A stretch of 44,376 nt of DNA, from NCBI GenBank assembly GCA_000996355.1, contig LCAH01000006.1, positions 1 to 44,376 of the forward strand. Reading direction: 5' to 3'. The notes beneath the pieces are model-generated. The model was not told the origin of the DNA and did not search any database. It was given only the letters and a program-made list of their open reading frames with translations. Origin of the DNA: Candidatus Uhrbacteria bacterium GW2011_GWC2_41_11. GTDB lineage: Bacteria; Patescibacteriota; Patescibacteriia; UBA9934; GWF2-40-263. The translations under genes and the position numbers were made by a program. Of this stretch, positions 1-7,148 are shown piece by piece (position 1 is the first letter of the stretch; each line of letters opens with the position of its first letter).

Positions 1-22
1 AATTCAACGCTTTTTTTATTAC

Positions 23-901
23 TTATTCTTGACTATCAGTTTTTGTCTCATCGCCTTTTTGCGCAAGACTTGTAAGGAATCTTGTCACATCATCGCTGAT
101 CTTTGATTCAAGCGAACGTTGCTCTATCTCTGCTCGCGTTGTAATATAGTTTCTGAGCCCTTCAAGTACAACATCTTTGTTCATGCTGGCAAGGAACGCA
201 TCTCGAGCAGCTACAAGTTCAGCATATGGTTTACCAATCATCTCCTCGGTAACGCTAAGACCTCGTCTCATTTTCTTGATGACGTGTCCTATCTCTCTGT
301 TACTAAGAGGCGATTCGAATAAGTATTGTCCAATAACACTCCAATCATCTGCAGTAATGCTTGGACACCCTCCGCCTTTGCTTAAGGTTCTTTTCGCATA
401 CTCTGCAAACTCTGCTGGCGTCTTAAATCGTGTCAGCTCAAGGATCTCATCAAACAATCTGCTCTTTGTTGCATCATCAATACCATCAAGATAATTTGCG
501 TCCATAATAGACAAGAACTTACCGTTCTTTGGAATGTAGGTTCCATCGAACATTCTAAAGTACACAGAAAGCGTTTGTTGCTGCTCTGCACTCAATCGTG
601 GATCTTTTCTTGATTGGAAAATAGTATCAGCATCGGCAACATACATGACAACAACTCCTGGGAAGCTGTTTATTTTATTTGCTAATGCGGAAAGTTCATT
701 CGCTGTTTTATTTTGATAGTGTGATGCGTAGTCTGTAACGTTATGCGTAAACGCCCAGCAGGGTAACCCTTTTTGTTGCATAAGATCAGCAAATGATCGC
801 AAGAGCGCATGCGCAGTAAAGGTTTTTCCAGATCCTGGTTCCCCGGTCAGAAACACATTTTTTCCGATTTTGAGAATGGCAAGCGCTTCAGCCTGGGTCA
901 T
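23..901 (-). CDS. AAA+ ATPase with P-loop
   Basis: Predicted cytoplasmic ATPase of 292 aa. The Walker A motif GEPGSGKT lies at residues 20-27. A Walker B-like stretch (VVMYVADAD) follows, then a sensor-1-like segment (FLSIMDAN) with a downstream arginine that could serve as the arginine finger, then a helical C-terminal lid. The opening 'MTQAEALAILK..NVFLTG' resembles the start of PIF1-type helicases, but no helicase motifs follow, so it is probably a small standalone AAA+ or DnaA-like protein. The ORF track extends 62 residues further upstream. I chose the ATG at 901 because it puts the P-loop at the usual distance and because an extended -10 element lies just upstream. It is divergent from the zinc-ribbon gene. 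The substrate is unknown. Confidence 0.75.
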   Translation of the reverse strand: MTQAEALAILKIGKNVFLTGEPGSGKTFTAHALLRSFADLMQQKGLPCWAFTHNVTDYASHYQNKTANELSALANKINSFPGVVVMYVADADTIFQSRKDPRLSAEQQQTLSVYFRMFDGTYIPKNGKFLSIMDANYLDGIDDATKSRLFDEILELTRFKTPAEFAEYAKRTLSKGGGCPSITADDWSVIGQYLFESPLSNREIGHVIKKMRRGLSVTEEMIGKPYAELVAARDAFLASMNKDVVLEGLRNYITTRAEIEQRSLESKISDDVTRFLTSLAQKGDETKTDSQE

Positions 902-930
902 AAGAAAATAAAGGGAAAGATAGCTCGACC

Positions 931-939
931 AGTATAACA
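931..939 (-). promoter_or_regulatory. Extended -10 promoter of the AAA+ gene
   Basis: On the minus strand this reads TGTTATACT, an extended -10 element (TGn + TATACT). It would start transcription about 20-25 nt before the ATG at 901. No convincing -35 is present. The 12-mer TTCTGTTATACT occurs again upstream of the epimerase gene at 17.06 kb. Confidence 0.5.
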
Positions 940-1000
940 GAATTCGTTTGAAACTCTCGAAATATGCTATCCTACTTTCATAATCCTTGTCTTTAACTGT

Positions 1001-1306
1001 ATGCAAACCTGTATTTCGTGCGGCATGCCACTGGAAAATCAAACCGATATTGGAGCGGAAATGGAAAAAGGATCTGCTTGTATTCATTGCGTGAATGCAG
1101 ATGGAACCCTCAAAAGTTGCGGAGAAATTTTTGAAGGAGGTGTTGCTTTTTTCCTTTCCACAGGAGTGGAGGATCGTACTTTAGCTGAACGAATCACCCG
1201 AAAAAACATGAAACTCCAACCTGCATGGCAAGATGGAGCTTGTGACTGTCTCCAAGGAGACGAAGCAACAGAGGAAGAATTTCAAGCAGCATTGGAGAAA
1301 CTATAA
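1001..1306 (+). CDS. Putative zinc-ribbon protein
   Basis: Small cytosolic protein of 101 aa. It opens with CISCGMPLEN, then CIHC and a later CGEIFEGG stretch; the cysteine pairs fit a zinc ribbon of the 'putative zinc ribbon' family (Zn_ribbon_2-like, CxxCGMP start). A second C-terminal pair CDC adds possible ligands. In this family the domain occurs alone or fused to regulators; here it is alone. The start is the ATG immediately before the first cysteine pair. It is monocistronic, divergent from the AAA+ gene. Function in the cell is not known. Confidence 0.75.
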   Translation: MQTCISCGMPLENQTDIGAEMEKGSACIHCVNADGTLKSCGEIFEGGVAFFLSTGVEDRTLAERITRKNMKLQPAWQDGACDCLQGDEATEEEFQAALEKL

Positions 1307-1345
1307 AAAGAAGGACACATGGGAGGCAAATGGTACATGGGGAAA

Positions 1346-1402
1346 CAAGCGGCTCATGGAAAAACTCATCCCTTGAATCCCCTGCATCTCATGAGCCCCT
1401 TG
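1346..1402. repeat. Imperfect inverted repeat between convergent genes
   Basis: The arms 'caagcggctcatg' (1346-1358) and 'catgagccccttg' (1390-1402) pair over 13 nt with one mismatch. They lie between the ends of the plus-strand zinc-ribbon gene and the minus-strand genes. This could be a weak bidirectional terminator, but the loop is long and there is no clean T-tract. Confidence 0.35.
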
Positions 1403-1408
1403 CACCTC

Positions 1409-1534
1409 TTAAATTTTGGTCACATCAACCGTAACTTCTGTTTCCTGCTCATTTTTTTTCACAGATAGTTGGGCATAAGAACTTGGACACATCCCGACAA
1501 CAACAAGCAAAATAAGTGTCGCAAACATGGTCAT
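1409..1534 (-). CDS. Possible small membrane protein
   Basis: A 41-codon ORF just downstream of the peptidase gene. It encodes one hydrophobic segment (MFATLILLVVVGM) followed by a short polar, acidic tail ending DVTKI. It could be a single-pass or secreted peptide. There is no Shine-Dalgarno sequence before the ATG at 1534. The ORF track shows a longer version that starts inside the peptidase gene. I do not recognise a family. The only support is the hydrophobic-then-polar pattern and the otherwise empty space, so it may not be a real gene. Confidence 0.3.
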   Translation of the reverse strand: MTMFATLILLVVVGMCPSSYAQLSVKKNEQETEVTVDVTKI

Positions 1535-1568
1535 TGAAATAAAAACGAGACGAGTTTTTTTATGGATA

Positions 1569-2180
1569 TTAAAGATGATTAATGATTCGAATATTTCCAT
1601 CCACCACAACAATCATTTGATTATCTGTGAGTCGAGTGACTTGTTTTCCTGTTTTATGTTCGTATATCTGCACTGCTTCTTCTTCTCCAAAACGATCATG
1701 ATGTGGGTTGATCACAAGATCAACTAAACCCATTCCTGTATAATCTGTCAGACCAACATTATTTGGATCAGCTGGTTCAGCTGTCCCAATATCTGTTCCA
1801 GCAACAATGGTTCCAGCACTGACACCGACATAGATTTTTCCCTGTTGAATGAGTTCCTGTACCAGTTGATCAAAACCACTCTCACAAATATATTTCATAA
1901 GATAAAACGTATTTCCACCTTGCACATATACGATATCCTTATCTACAAAAAGAGGACGAAGTTCTTCAATAGACTTTCCTTCAAGATCAATATCTTCGAC
2001 CGTAAATCCAAGATCTCGCATAAAAGTAACATCTCTTACAGCAAACGATGGATCAGGTTCTCCTTTTGCTGCAGTTATAATATGAGCAACCTTCATTTGA
2101 TGAGCTGGTTTGGGAAGAAGTGCGAGAATTTCATTCTTCATACGCATGCCAGCAGAAGTGAGGATAAGGGTGATAGACAC
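1569..2180 (-). CDS. pepE: Peptidase S51 family (dipeptidase E-like)
   Basis: Cytosolic serine peptidase of 203 aa, the normal size for family S51, whose characterised member cleaves Asp-Xaa dipeptides. The nucleophile is Ser121 in the elbow GVSAGTIV. The upstream motif VYVQGGNTFYL and the later INPHHDRF, which supplies a conserved histidine, are typical. The fold is that of class I glutamine amidotransferases. It is the last well-supported gene of the long minus-strand operon, starting 6 nt after the stop of the HD gene. The family is clear, but the substrate could differ, since cyanophycinases share this fold. Confidence 0.85.
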   Translation of the reverse strand: MSITLILTSAGMRMKNEILALLPKPAHQMKVAHIITAAKGEPDPSFAVRDVTFMRDLGFTVEDIDLEGKSIEELRPLFVDKDIVYVQGGNTFYLMKYICESGFDQLVQELIQQGKIYVGVSAGTIVAGTDIGTAEPADPNNVGLTDYTGMGLVDLVINPHHDRFGEEEAVQIYEHKTGKQVTRLTDNQMIVVVDGNIRIINHL

Positions 2181-2186
2181 AAAATG

Positions 2187-2702
2187 TTACTTAGTTATTT
2201 CCTCCCTCAATCGATCAAAAAGAGGATCTTGTATTCCTTCAGGAAGCTGTTCCAAAATATATTTTCCAATATCCATACTTCTTTGTATTTCATCTGAGTG
2301 ACCGACTGATTGATAAAATTTTAAACTATCCAACGTATCAGCTGCTTTCACAATAAGTGCATCTTTTCCAAAGAAAGAACAACGCACGACCATGTCTTGC
2401 CATTGTTCTTTTTTGCTCTCGATGGTTCTCTTTTGCGTATTCGCAACAATAATATTGAAGACGTTTTGACCAAAAAGGTCTAAAACGACTTTTTGCGAAA
2501 CCTCTGTCCACTCCAGAATATCATGAAGTAATCCAGCAAGAATACTATCTTCTGAATATTCGTGGTCATATAAATAGATTCCGACTCTCATCGCATGCAT
2601 CAAAATCGGTTTCTTTCGATCCTGACCTGCTGGCATATACTGACAAAGGAGTTGGACAGCTTTTTCAAATTTTAATTCCAATATCTTATTTCCCAGATTC
2701 AT
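2187..2702 (-). CDS. HD-domain phosphohydrolase
   Basis: Cytosolic metal-dependent phosphohydrolase of 171 aa. The HD-type ligands are visible as His36, His60-Asp61 (GLLHDILEW) and Asp122 (KAADTLDSLK), the pattern of RelA/SpoT-type and nucleotide-hydrolysing HD proteins. There is no synthetase or ACT domain, so if it acts on nucleotides it is hydrolase-only. The start overlaps the end of the YdcF-like gene by 17 nt, which suggests translational coupling. Its neighbours include other phosphate and nucleotide-type enzymes (2H phosphoesterase, HAD-like). The exact substrate cannot be read from sequence. Confidence 0.8.
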   Translation of the reverse strand: MNLGNKILELKFEKAVQLLCQYMPAGQDRKKPILMHAMRVGIYLYDHEYSEDSILAGLLHDILEWTEVSQKVVLDLFGQNVFNIIVANTQKRTIESKKEQWQDMVVRCSFFGKDALIVKAADTLDSLKFYQSVGHSDEIQRSMDIGKYILEQLPEGIQDPLFDRLREEITK

Positions 2703-3408
2703 ATTGATCTTGCATTTGCTTGAGTAACGGATGGTCTGGCATCAATTCTTTCATAAGTTGTGGCATACGAACATACCATTCTTCAATAACATCAACATGA
2801 GGAATGCCCTGATTTTGGCGTTCACGAAAAAATGAAAACTTCCGTTTAAAAAATTCATGATGCTGCTCAAGTCGTTCTTTGCTCTCAAGTGTCCATAAAG
2901 ATTCTTGAAGAGCTATGGATTCTTTTTGATCAATGATTTTAGCATCAAGATATCGATTTTTTGATACATCAAAATCAATCGACTGAACAATTGCTTCAGA
3001 ACCAAAAATAATATCTGTAACTTTTCTCACTCGTTCACGACGAGTTTCTTCACAAAAAATCACAATCATTCCATTTAATTTTTGTTCATCAAAAATCTGT
3101 TTTGCAAAAACCAAATTCTCAAGAGTAGATAATGATTTTTGTTCTAAATAAAATTTGCATTTTTCTGTACTATGTTTCAATTCAGGTCGTTTCATTATTT
3201 TTTGCAAATAATAAGCGATCACAGCTGCTTCCGTCTCTTCATAAGGTGATTCCATTGCTGTTGGCCCACCACAAGGAATAATAACCACTTCATCGATCAC
3301 ACTTTTTGAATAGATGTGATTAAAAACAATATTCAAATATGTGTGATAATTTTCATCATTATCTATATCTTTTGGAATCCCGTATCCACAAATAATATAC
3401 GTGGTCAT
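2686..3408 (-). CDS. YdcF-like (DUF218) protein
   Basis: 240 aa, resembling the YdcF/DUF218 fold. An N-terminal beta strand (TYIICGYGIP) is followed by a GGPTAMESPYEETEA segment, which fits the conserved glycine then E..A pattern. A 'SLSTLENLVFAKQI' helix matches the ST.EN motif that binds nucleotide-like ligands in this family. There is no signal peptide or membrane segment, so it is cytosolic, unlike the SanA-type members. The charged helical C-terminus after residue about 170 is not part of the core domain. The start overlaps the previous stop as ATGA. The YdcF family binds S-adenosylmethionine in vitro, but its function is unresolved. Confidence 0.65.
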   Translation of the reverse strand: MTTYIICGYGIPKDIDNDENYHTYLNIVFNHIYSKSVIDEVVIIPCGGPTAMESPYEETEAAVIAYYLQKIMKRPELKHSTEKCKFYLEQKSLSTLENLVFAKQIFDEQKLNGMIVIFCEETRRERVRKVTDIIFGSEAIVQSIDFDVSKNRYLDAKIIDQKESIALQESLWTLESKERLEQHHEFFKRKFSFFRERQNQGIPHVDVIEEWYVRMPQLMKELMPDHPLLKQMQDQYESGK

Positions 3409-3959
3409 AAATAAAAAACTGTCATATTTTCAACATTCTTTGCTTCCTCAATTGTGTGTTCTTTCACTACTGTTAAAACAATTTCTGAAACAGAACCTTT
3501 AAACAAATATTCATTTCCTAATTCATTCAATGCAACCATGTAATCGTCCGAGCTTAGATCTATTCCAATCGTGATATGTGGTCGAAAATTTTCCTCGTAT
3601 GTTTTTGTTTTCTCCTCAAAAAAATTTAAGTATTCAACCAAAATGGCTCGTAATCTTTTTTGAAGATCTAAAAGCAAAAAATTTTGTTTCGGACCAATCA
3701 TGACGCAATTTTTCTCGGTCTTTGTTTCTTCTGGAATCAAGGTATCAAATATGACATCAATACGATGATTTGGAATGTGAAAATCTGAGAAAAAAGAAGA
3801 AACACGTTTTTTTATATCCGATACTTGCTCTTCTGAAATAATACGTGGTTGTATCAATGTGATATGAGGATCGTACGCATCGTGATATTTCTTACGAAAT
3901 GCATCTAACCAAGTATTTCGATCCAAAACAACTCTCGCATACATGGCAAAAATTTTCAT
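3405..3959 (-). CDS. 2H phosphoesterase / 2'-5' RNA ligase-like
   Basis: 184 aa with the two H-x-T motifs that define the 2H phosphoesterase superfamily: PHITL (His32, Thr34) and PHITI (His128, Thr130), spaced as in LigT/CPDase proteins. Members open or form 2'-5' or cyclic phosphodiester bonds in RNA or nucleotides. It is cytosolic. I take the ATG at 3959 rather than 3983. It lies 4 nt after the SDR stop within 'TTGAGACTATGAAAATT', and the same sequence precedes the HAD-like gene. It is coupled to the YdcF-like gene by an ATGA overlap. Substrate unknown. Confidence 0.8.
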   Translation of the reverse strand: MKIFAMYARVVLDRNTWLDAFRKKYHDAYDPHITLIQPRIISEEQVSDIKKRVSSFFSDFHIPNHRIDVIFDTLIPEETKTEKNCVMIGPKQNFLLLDLQKRLRAILVEYLNFFEEKTKTYEENFRPHITIGIDLSSDDYMVALNELGNEYLFKGSVSEIVLTVVKEHTIEEAKNVENMTVFYL

Positions 3960-3963
3960 AGTC

Positions 3964-4755
3964 TCAAAAAACATGTCCATCACAAATCATTCTTCCACCA
4001 TCTACCACAATTGATTGACCATTGATGTACGAAGATTCAGCTCCTGCCAAAAACGAAACAACATGTGCAATTTCATCAGGTTCACAAACACGTTTCATTG
4101 GATATCCGAGTGCAATATCTCCATGCCATTTTTGAAGTTCTTCTGGTGATCGATTATTTTCTGAATTCGCAATTTTCACAAATCCTGGGAGAACGGCATT
4201 GGCGCGAATTTGAGGAGCAAAATCTACTGCGATACTTCGTGTGAGTGCATCAATGGCTGCTTTGGAAACGGAATACACACTAAAATTTGGAAGAGCCACA
4301 AAACTTTCAATCGACGAAATGTTTACTATCGTTCCTCCACCAGATTCCAAAAGAAGTGGAATAGTATATTTTGCCATTTTAAAATATCCATTGAGATTCA
4401 CTTCAAGCGTTGCGTTCCATTCTTCTTCAGAAATTTCTGCTACATTTTTCATCATACCAGAACCATAACGTGCTACGGTATTTACAAGACAATGAAGACC
4501 ACCATACATATCTTTGGTCGTCTGAATAATGCGTCCAATATCGGCTGTCTTTGTCACATCTGCTTGGATAAAAACCGCGTGTCCACCACCTGCCTCAATA
4601 AGTTCAACTGTCTTTTGTCCCATCTCTCCCAAATCAACTACCACAACATTGTATCCATCTTTTGCTAATCGCAACGCAATCGCTCCCCCAATCGACGGAC
4701 CCCCATCTTTATATCCCATAGCCGCACCCGTAACGATCGCTGTTTTTTTAGACAT
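3964..4755 (-). CDS. Short-chain dehydrogenase/reductase (SDR)
   Basis: Classical-type NAD(P)-dependent oxidoreductase of 263 aa. The Rossmann motif TGAAMGYKDGGPSIGG has a longer glycine loop than the usual TGxxxGIG. Catalytic Ser147/148 (NISS), Tyr161 and Lys165 (YSVSK) are all present. The structural NNAG motif is replaced by NTVA. The C-terminus ends with the usual SYINGQSIVVDGG. The ATG at 4755 gives the normal family N-terminus. An alternative ATG at 4815 overlaps the HAD-like stop as ATGA and would add 20 residues with no match to the family, so the start is uncertain. The substrate is unknown; sugar or lipid carbonyls are possible given the setting. Confidence 0.8.
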   Translation of the reverse strand: MSKKTAIVTGAAMGYKDGGPSIGGAIALRLAKDGYNVVVVDLGEMGQKTVELIEAGGGHAVFIQADVTKTADIGRIIQTTKDMYGGLHCLVNTVARYGSGMMKNVAEISEEEWNATLEVNLNGYFKMAKYTIPLLLESGGGTIVNISSIESFVALPNFSVYSVSKAAIDALTRSIAVDFAPQIRANAVLPGFVKIANSENNRSPEELQKWHGDIALGYPMKRVCEPDEIAHVVSFLAGAESSYINGQSIVVDGGRMICDGHVF

Positions 4756-4811
4756 AGATTTTATGATTTTGTAAGAGAATGAATGGAGAAAAACATGGTC
4801 TAATATTGAAC

Positions 4812-5297
4812 TCATGAAAATTCTTGAATGTTATCTGGTAAATGATCCATTCCACCGAATTCCTTAACCGAAACAGATTTAATTTTCTTCTTTTTCTCCG
4901 AATCAATGTTGGTATAGGTCATTTCCAAAGATCCACCAATACTCTCACAATCGTCTTCAATAAGAATATCTGGCATAAATCGTTCAGCAACATCTTTATA
5001 CTCCTCACCTTGTTTTCGAAAAAAGAGTTCTCCTTGCGGAAATTTGTATTTGAAAAGAAGGGTATGTATGATTTCAACTTCTTCAAAATTCTGTCGCGAT
5101 GTAAGATAAGCGATTTCAGCACCTTGTTCTTTCCATCCGTTCAATTTCTCTACAACATTTCCAATCGGAACATACGAGACAAAATCATAAACCGAAGTTT
5201 CTTTGTCTTTCACCTGCTTTACTCGTTCTTCCCTGGTTCGTCCCACTCCAGCCATGTGCATGAAAATGGTTCCTTCTGTAAAAATGAGAATTTTCAT
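4812..5297 (-). CDS. HAD-like protein with degenerate nucleophile
   Basis: 161 aa with HAD-like organisation: an N-terminal strand then FTEGT (residues 6-10) where active HAD enzymes have DxDGT, a motif-II-like YLTSRQ near residue 65, and a motif-IV-like ILIEDDCESIGG near residue 115. The nucleophilic aspartate is replaced by Thr7, so ordinary phosphotransfer through aspartate is unlikely. It may bind rather than cleave a substrate, or use another residue. I chose the ATG at 5297, where 'TTGAGACTATGAAAATT' recurs, over the longer ORF. It sits 4 nt after the membrane-protein stop in the operon. Confidence 0.55.
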   Translation of the reverse strand: MKILIFTEGTIFMHMAGVGRTREERVKQVKDKETSVYDFVSYVPIGNVVEKLNGWKEQGAEIAYLTSRQNFEEVEIIHTLLFKYKFPQGELFFRKQGEEYKDVAERFMPDILIEDDCESIGGSLEMTYTNIDSEKKKKIKSVSVKEFGGMDHLPDNIQEFS

Positions 5298-5301
5298 AGT
5301 C

Positions 5302-5682
5302 TCAATAGCCTTCTTCATTGCTCGACCAAATCACCAACACAGCCACCACAGGAGTCACGAACGCGAGCAATAGGGCAAAAAAAACATATTCTCCAAAATC
5401 ATTTCGCATATTCCAAGCAACTATGGTCGCAATAAGACTTGCAAACAAAGATAAAATCATTTGCCAGTTGCGATGATTTTTTGTGTGACGAATCGCCATG
5501 GCCCACCATATTCCACTCATGAATACCGGAAACAAAAAAAGATTGGGAGAGAAAAAACGCGAAACAAATCCTGGAAGAAAAAAATCCAAAAGAAAAAAAC
5601 CAACAAACGAAACAAGCGAACTTAAGAAAAGTGTTCGTGCCAACATTTCAGAAGGTGAATAATGATCACGTAAAAACCACAT
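5302..5682 (-). CDS. Small multi-pass membrane protein
   Basis: 126 aa with about four hydrophobic segments (LFLSSLVSFVGFFLLDFF, LFLFPVFMSGIWWAMAI, MILSLFASLIATIVAW, VFFALLLAFVTPVVAVLVIW) separated by short basic loops. The ATG at 5682 follows the upstream stop by 2 nt, so I prefer it to the ORF-track start at 5724, which lies inside the upstream gene. I recognise no family. Its place between a secreted membrane-anchored protein and the soluble enzymes of the operon suggests envelope function, but nothing more specific can be said. Confidence 0.6.
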   Translation of the reverse strand: MWFLRDHYSPSEMLARTLFLSSLVSFVGFFLLDFFLPGFVSRFFSPNLFLFPVFMSGIWWAMAIRHTKNHRNWQMILSLFASLIATIVAWNMRNDFGEYVFFALLLAFVTPVVAVLVIWSSNEEGY

Positions 5683-5684
5683 AG

Positions 5685-7148
5685 TTACAAACGTTCTTTT
5701 ATTTCTTGTTTCATTTTTTCCCAAGTAAGCACTGGGCGTTGTAAAGTCAAACGCACACCTCCAAGCAAAAACTCCTGCGTAGATGCATCAATTCCTGGAA
5801 GTGAAAAAACAAATTTCCATGTTTCATCCTGAAAAGAAAGAATGGATGCATCCATTTTCACATCTACCACAAACCAGTTTCCCTCTTTTTTTGGAGCCTT
5901 ATATTTTGCCATAATAAAATCAATTCCTTGACGATCCAAATCAGTGTCTGCACGCAAACGAACAGGATCCGGACGAAAATATTGCTCTGGAGCAAACGCA
6001 AACAAACCATCTCCACGAATGATCATATCCCCTTTTGGAATGTGACCAGAAAGCACACCGAGTTCATCCAACACGGTGCGATATTCTTCATAGGGCTTTG
6101 TCACAGAAATAATTGTCTTCCCGACTTGAACATCCTGAACAGCATCCGCATGTTGAGTCACAAACTGGAGGTGTTTTCCTTCTGTCCAAAAAGAAACAGG
6201 GCGTGGAGTTTCTTGATATCCCACTTCATCAGCCAAATAGAGTTGGTTTAAAAAAACCATTTTTTGTTGAGAAGTAATAATGGAACGGAAAAAAATATCA
6301 TGTTCTGCTTGTAATTGAACTTTATACACTCCTTCTGGAAGGTGTAGAATATCCAAAGTCAGTGTTTTTAACGCAGATGGGCGACTATTATCTCCGGTAT
6401 TTCCATCATCCAGTGCCCGTACCTCTCCAACGGATTGACCTGCTTCGTTCAAAACAACCACACGAAGAGCATCATCCCCATTTGTACGGTTCATATCCAT
6501 GTAACGAATATCAAAATGAAGCGTCTCGTTTTTAATATACGTATAAAATTCATGAAATCCGCGCAAAGATACATCAATCGTTTGTTTTTCGTTTGAAGGA
6601 TTATATGTACTTAAACGAAAAGGTGTCTCAAGCGCATAATGATAAGTTGCGATCTGTTCACGAGCAGGTGGATGTTTACGAAACGCATCAATAGATTCGT
6701 AAACAGGATCACGTTGAAGAAGCACAAAACCATCCTGTTCTAAACGATTCCAAGAAGAATGATCGATCAATAGATTTTGTAATGGATGCAGGTCATATAC
6801 TTCCCCAACATTTTGAGCCAATGCACCAAATTCCACGATTGGCACTGTCTCATTTTTAAACCACACTTCTGCTTGAACCATATCAAATCGTCGATGTGGG
6901 TGCACAAAGAAAAAAGCAGGATCTCCCACAATGGATTGAACCCAATCTCCAGAAGCATCCACATAAGGCTCACGCACACGAGTGTCTGGAAGGACACGCT
7001 CTATAAATGCAGACTGACCATGAACCGAACGTTCTGTGACAAATACTCCAGACGGAACAAGATTCATCCAAACAAGCCAACAAAAAATTCCAACGGGAAG
7101 AACCGCGATCAATCCTTGGAGCACACGAATAAACCAATGAGATTTCAT
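5685..7148 (-). CDS. Membrane-anchored extracytoplasmic protein
   Basis: 487 aa. One N-terminal membrane segment (LQGLIAVLPVGIFCWLVWM) acts as a signal anchor. The remaining roughly 450 residues are beta-rich and outside the membrane, with no further transmembrane helices and no catalytic motif I recognise. The start overlaps the stop of the GT39-like gene as ATGA, so the two are translationally coupled. It may be an accessory or polymer-binding partner of that glycosyltransferase. This pairing of a GT-C-type enzyme with a one-pass beta protein is inferred from adjacency only. Confidence 0.6.
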   Translation of the reverse strand: MKSHWFIRVLQGLIAVLPVGIFCWLVWMNLVPSGVFVTERSVHGQSAFIERVLPDTRVREPYVDASGDWVQSIVGDPAFFFVHPHRRFDMVQAEVWFKNETVPIVEFGALAQNVGEVYDLHPLQNLLIDHSSWNRLEQDGFVLLQRDPVYESIDAFRKHPPAREQIATYHYALETPFRLSTYNPSNEKQTIDVSLRGFHEFYTYIKNETLHFDIRYMDMNRTNGDDALRVVVLNEAGQSVGEVRALDDGNTGDNSRPSALKTLTLDILHLPEGVYKVQLQAEHDIFFRSIITSQQKMVFLNQLYLADEVGYQETPRPVSFWTEGKHLQFVTQHADAVQDVQVGKTIISVTKPYEEYRTVLDELGVLSGHIPKGDMIIRGDGLFAFAPEQYFRPDPVRLRADTDLDRQGIDFIMAKYKAPKKEGNWFVVDVKMDASILSFQDETWKFVFSLPGIDASTQEFLLGGVRLTLQRPVLTWEKMKQEIKERL

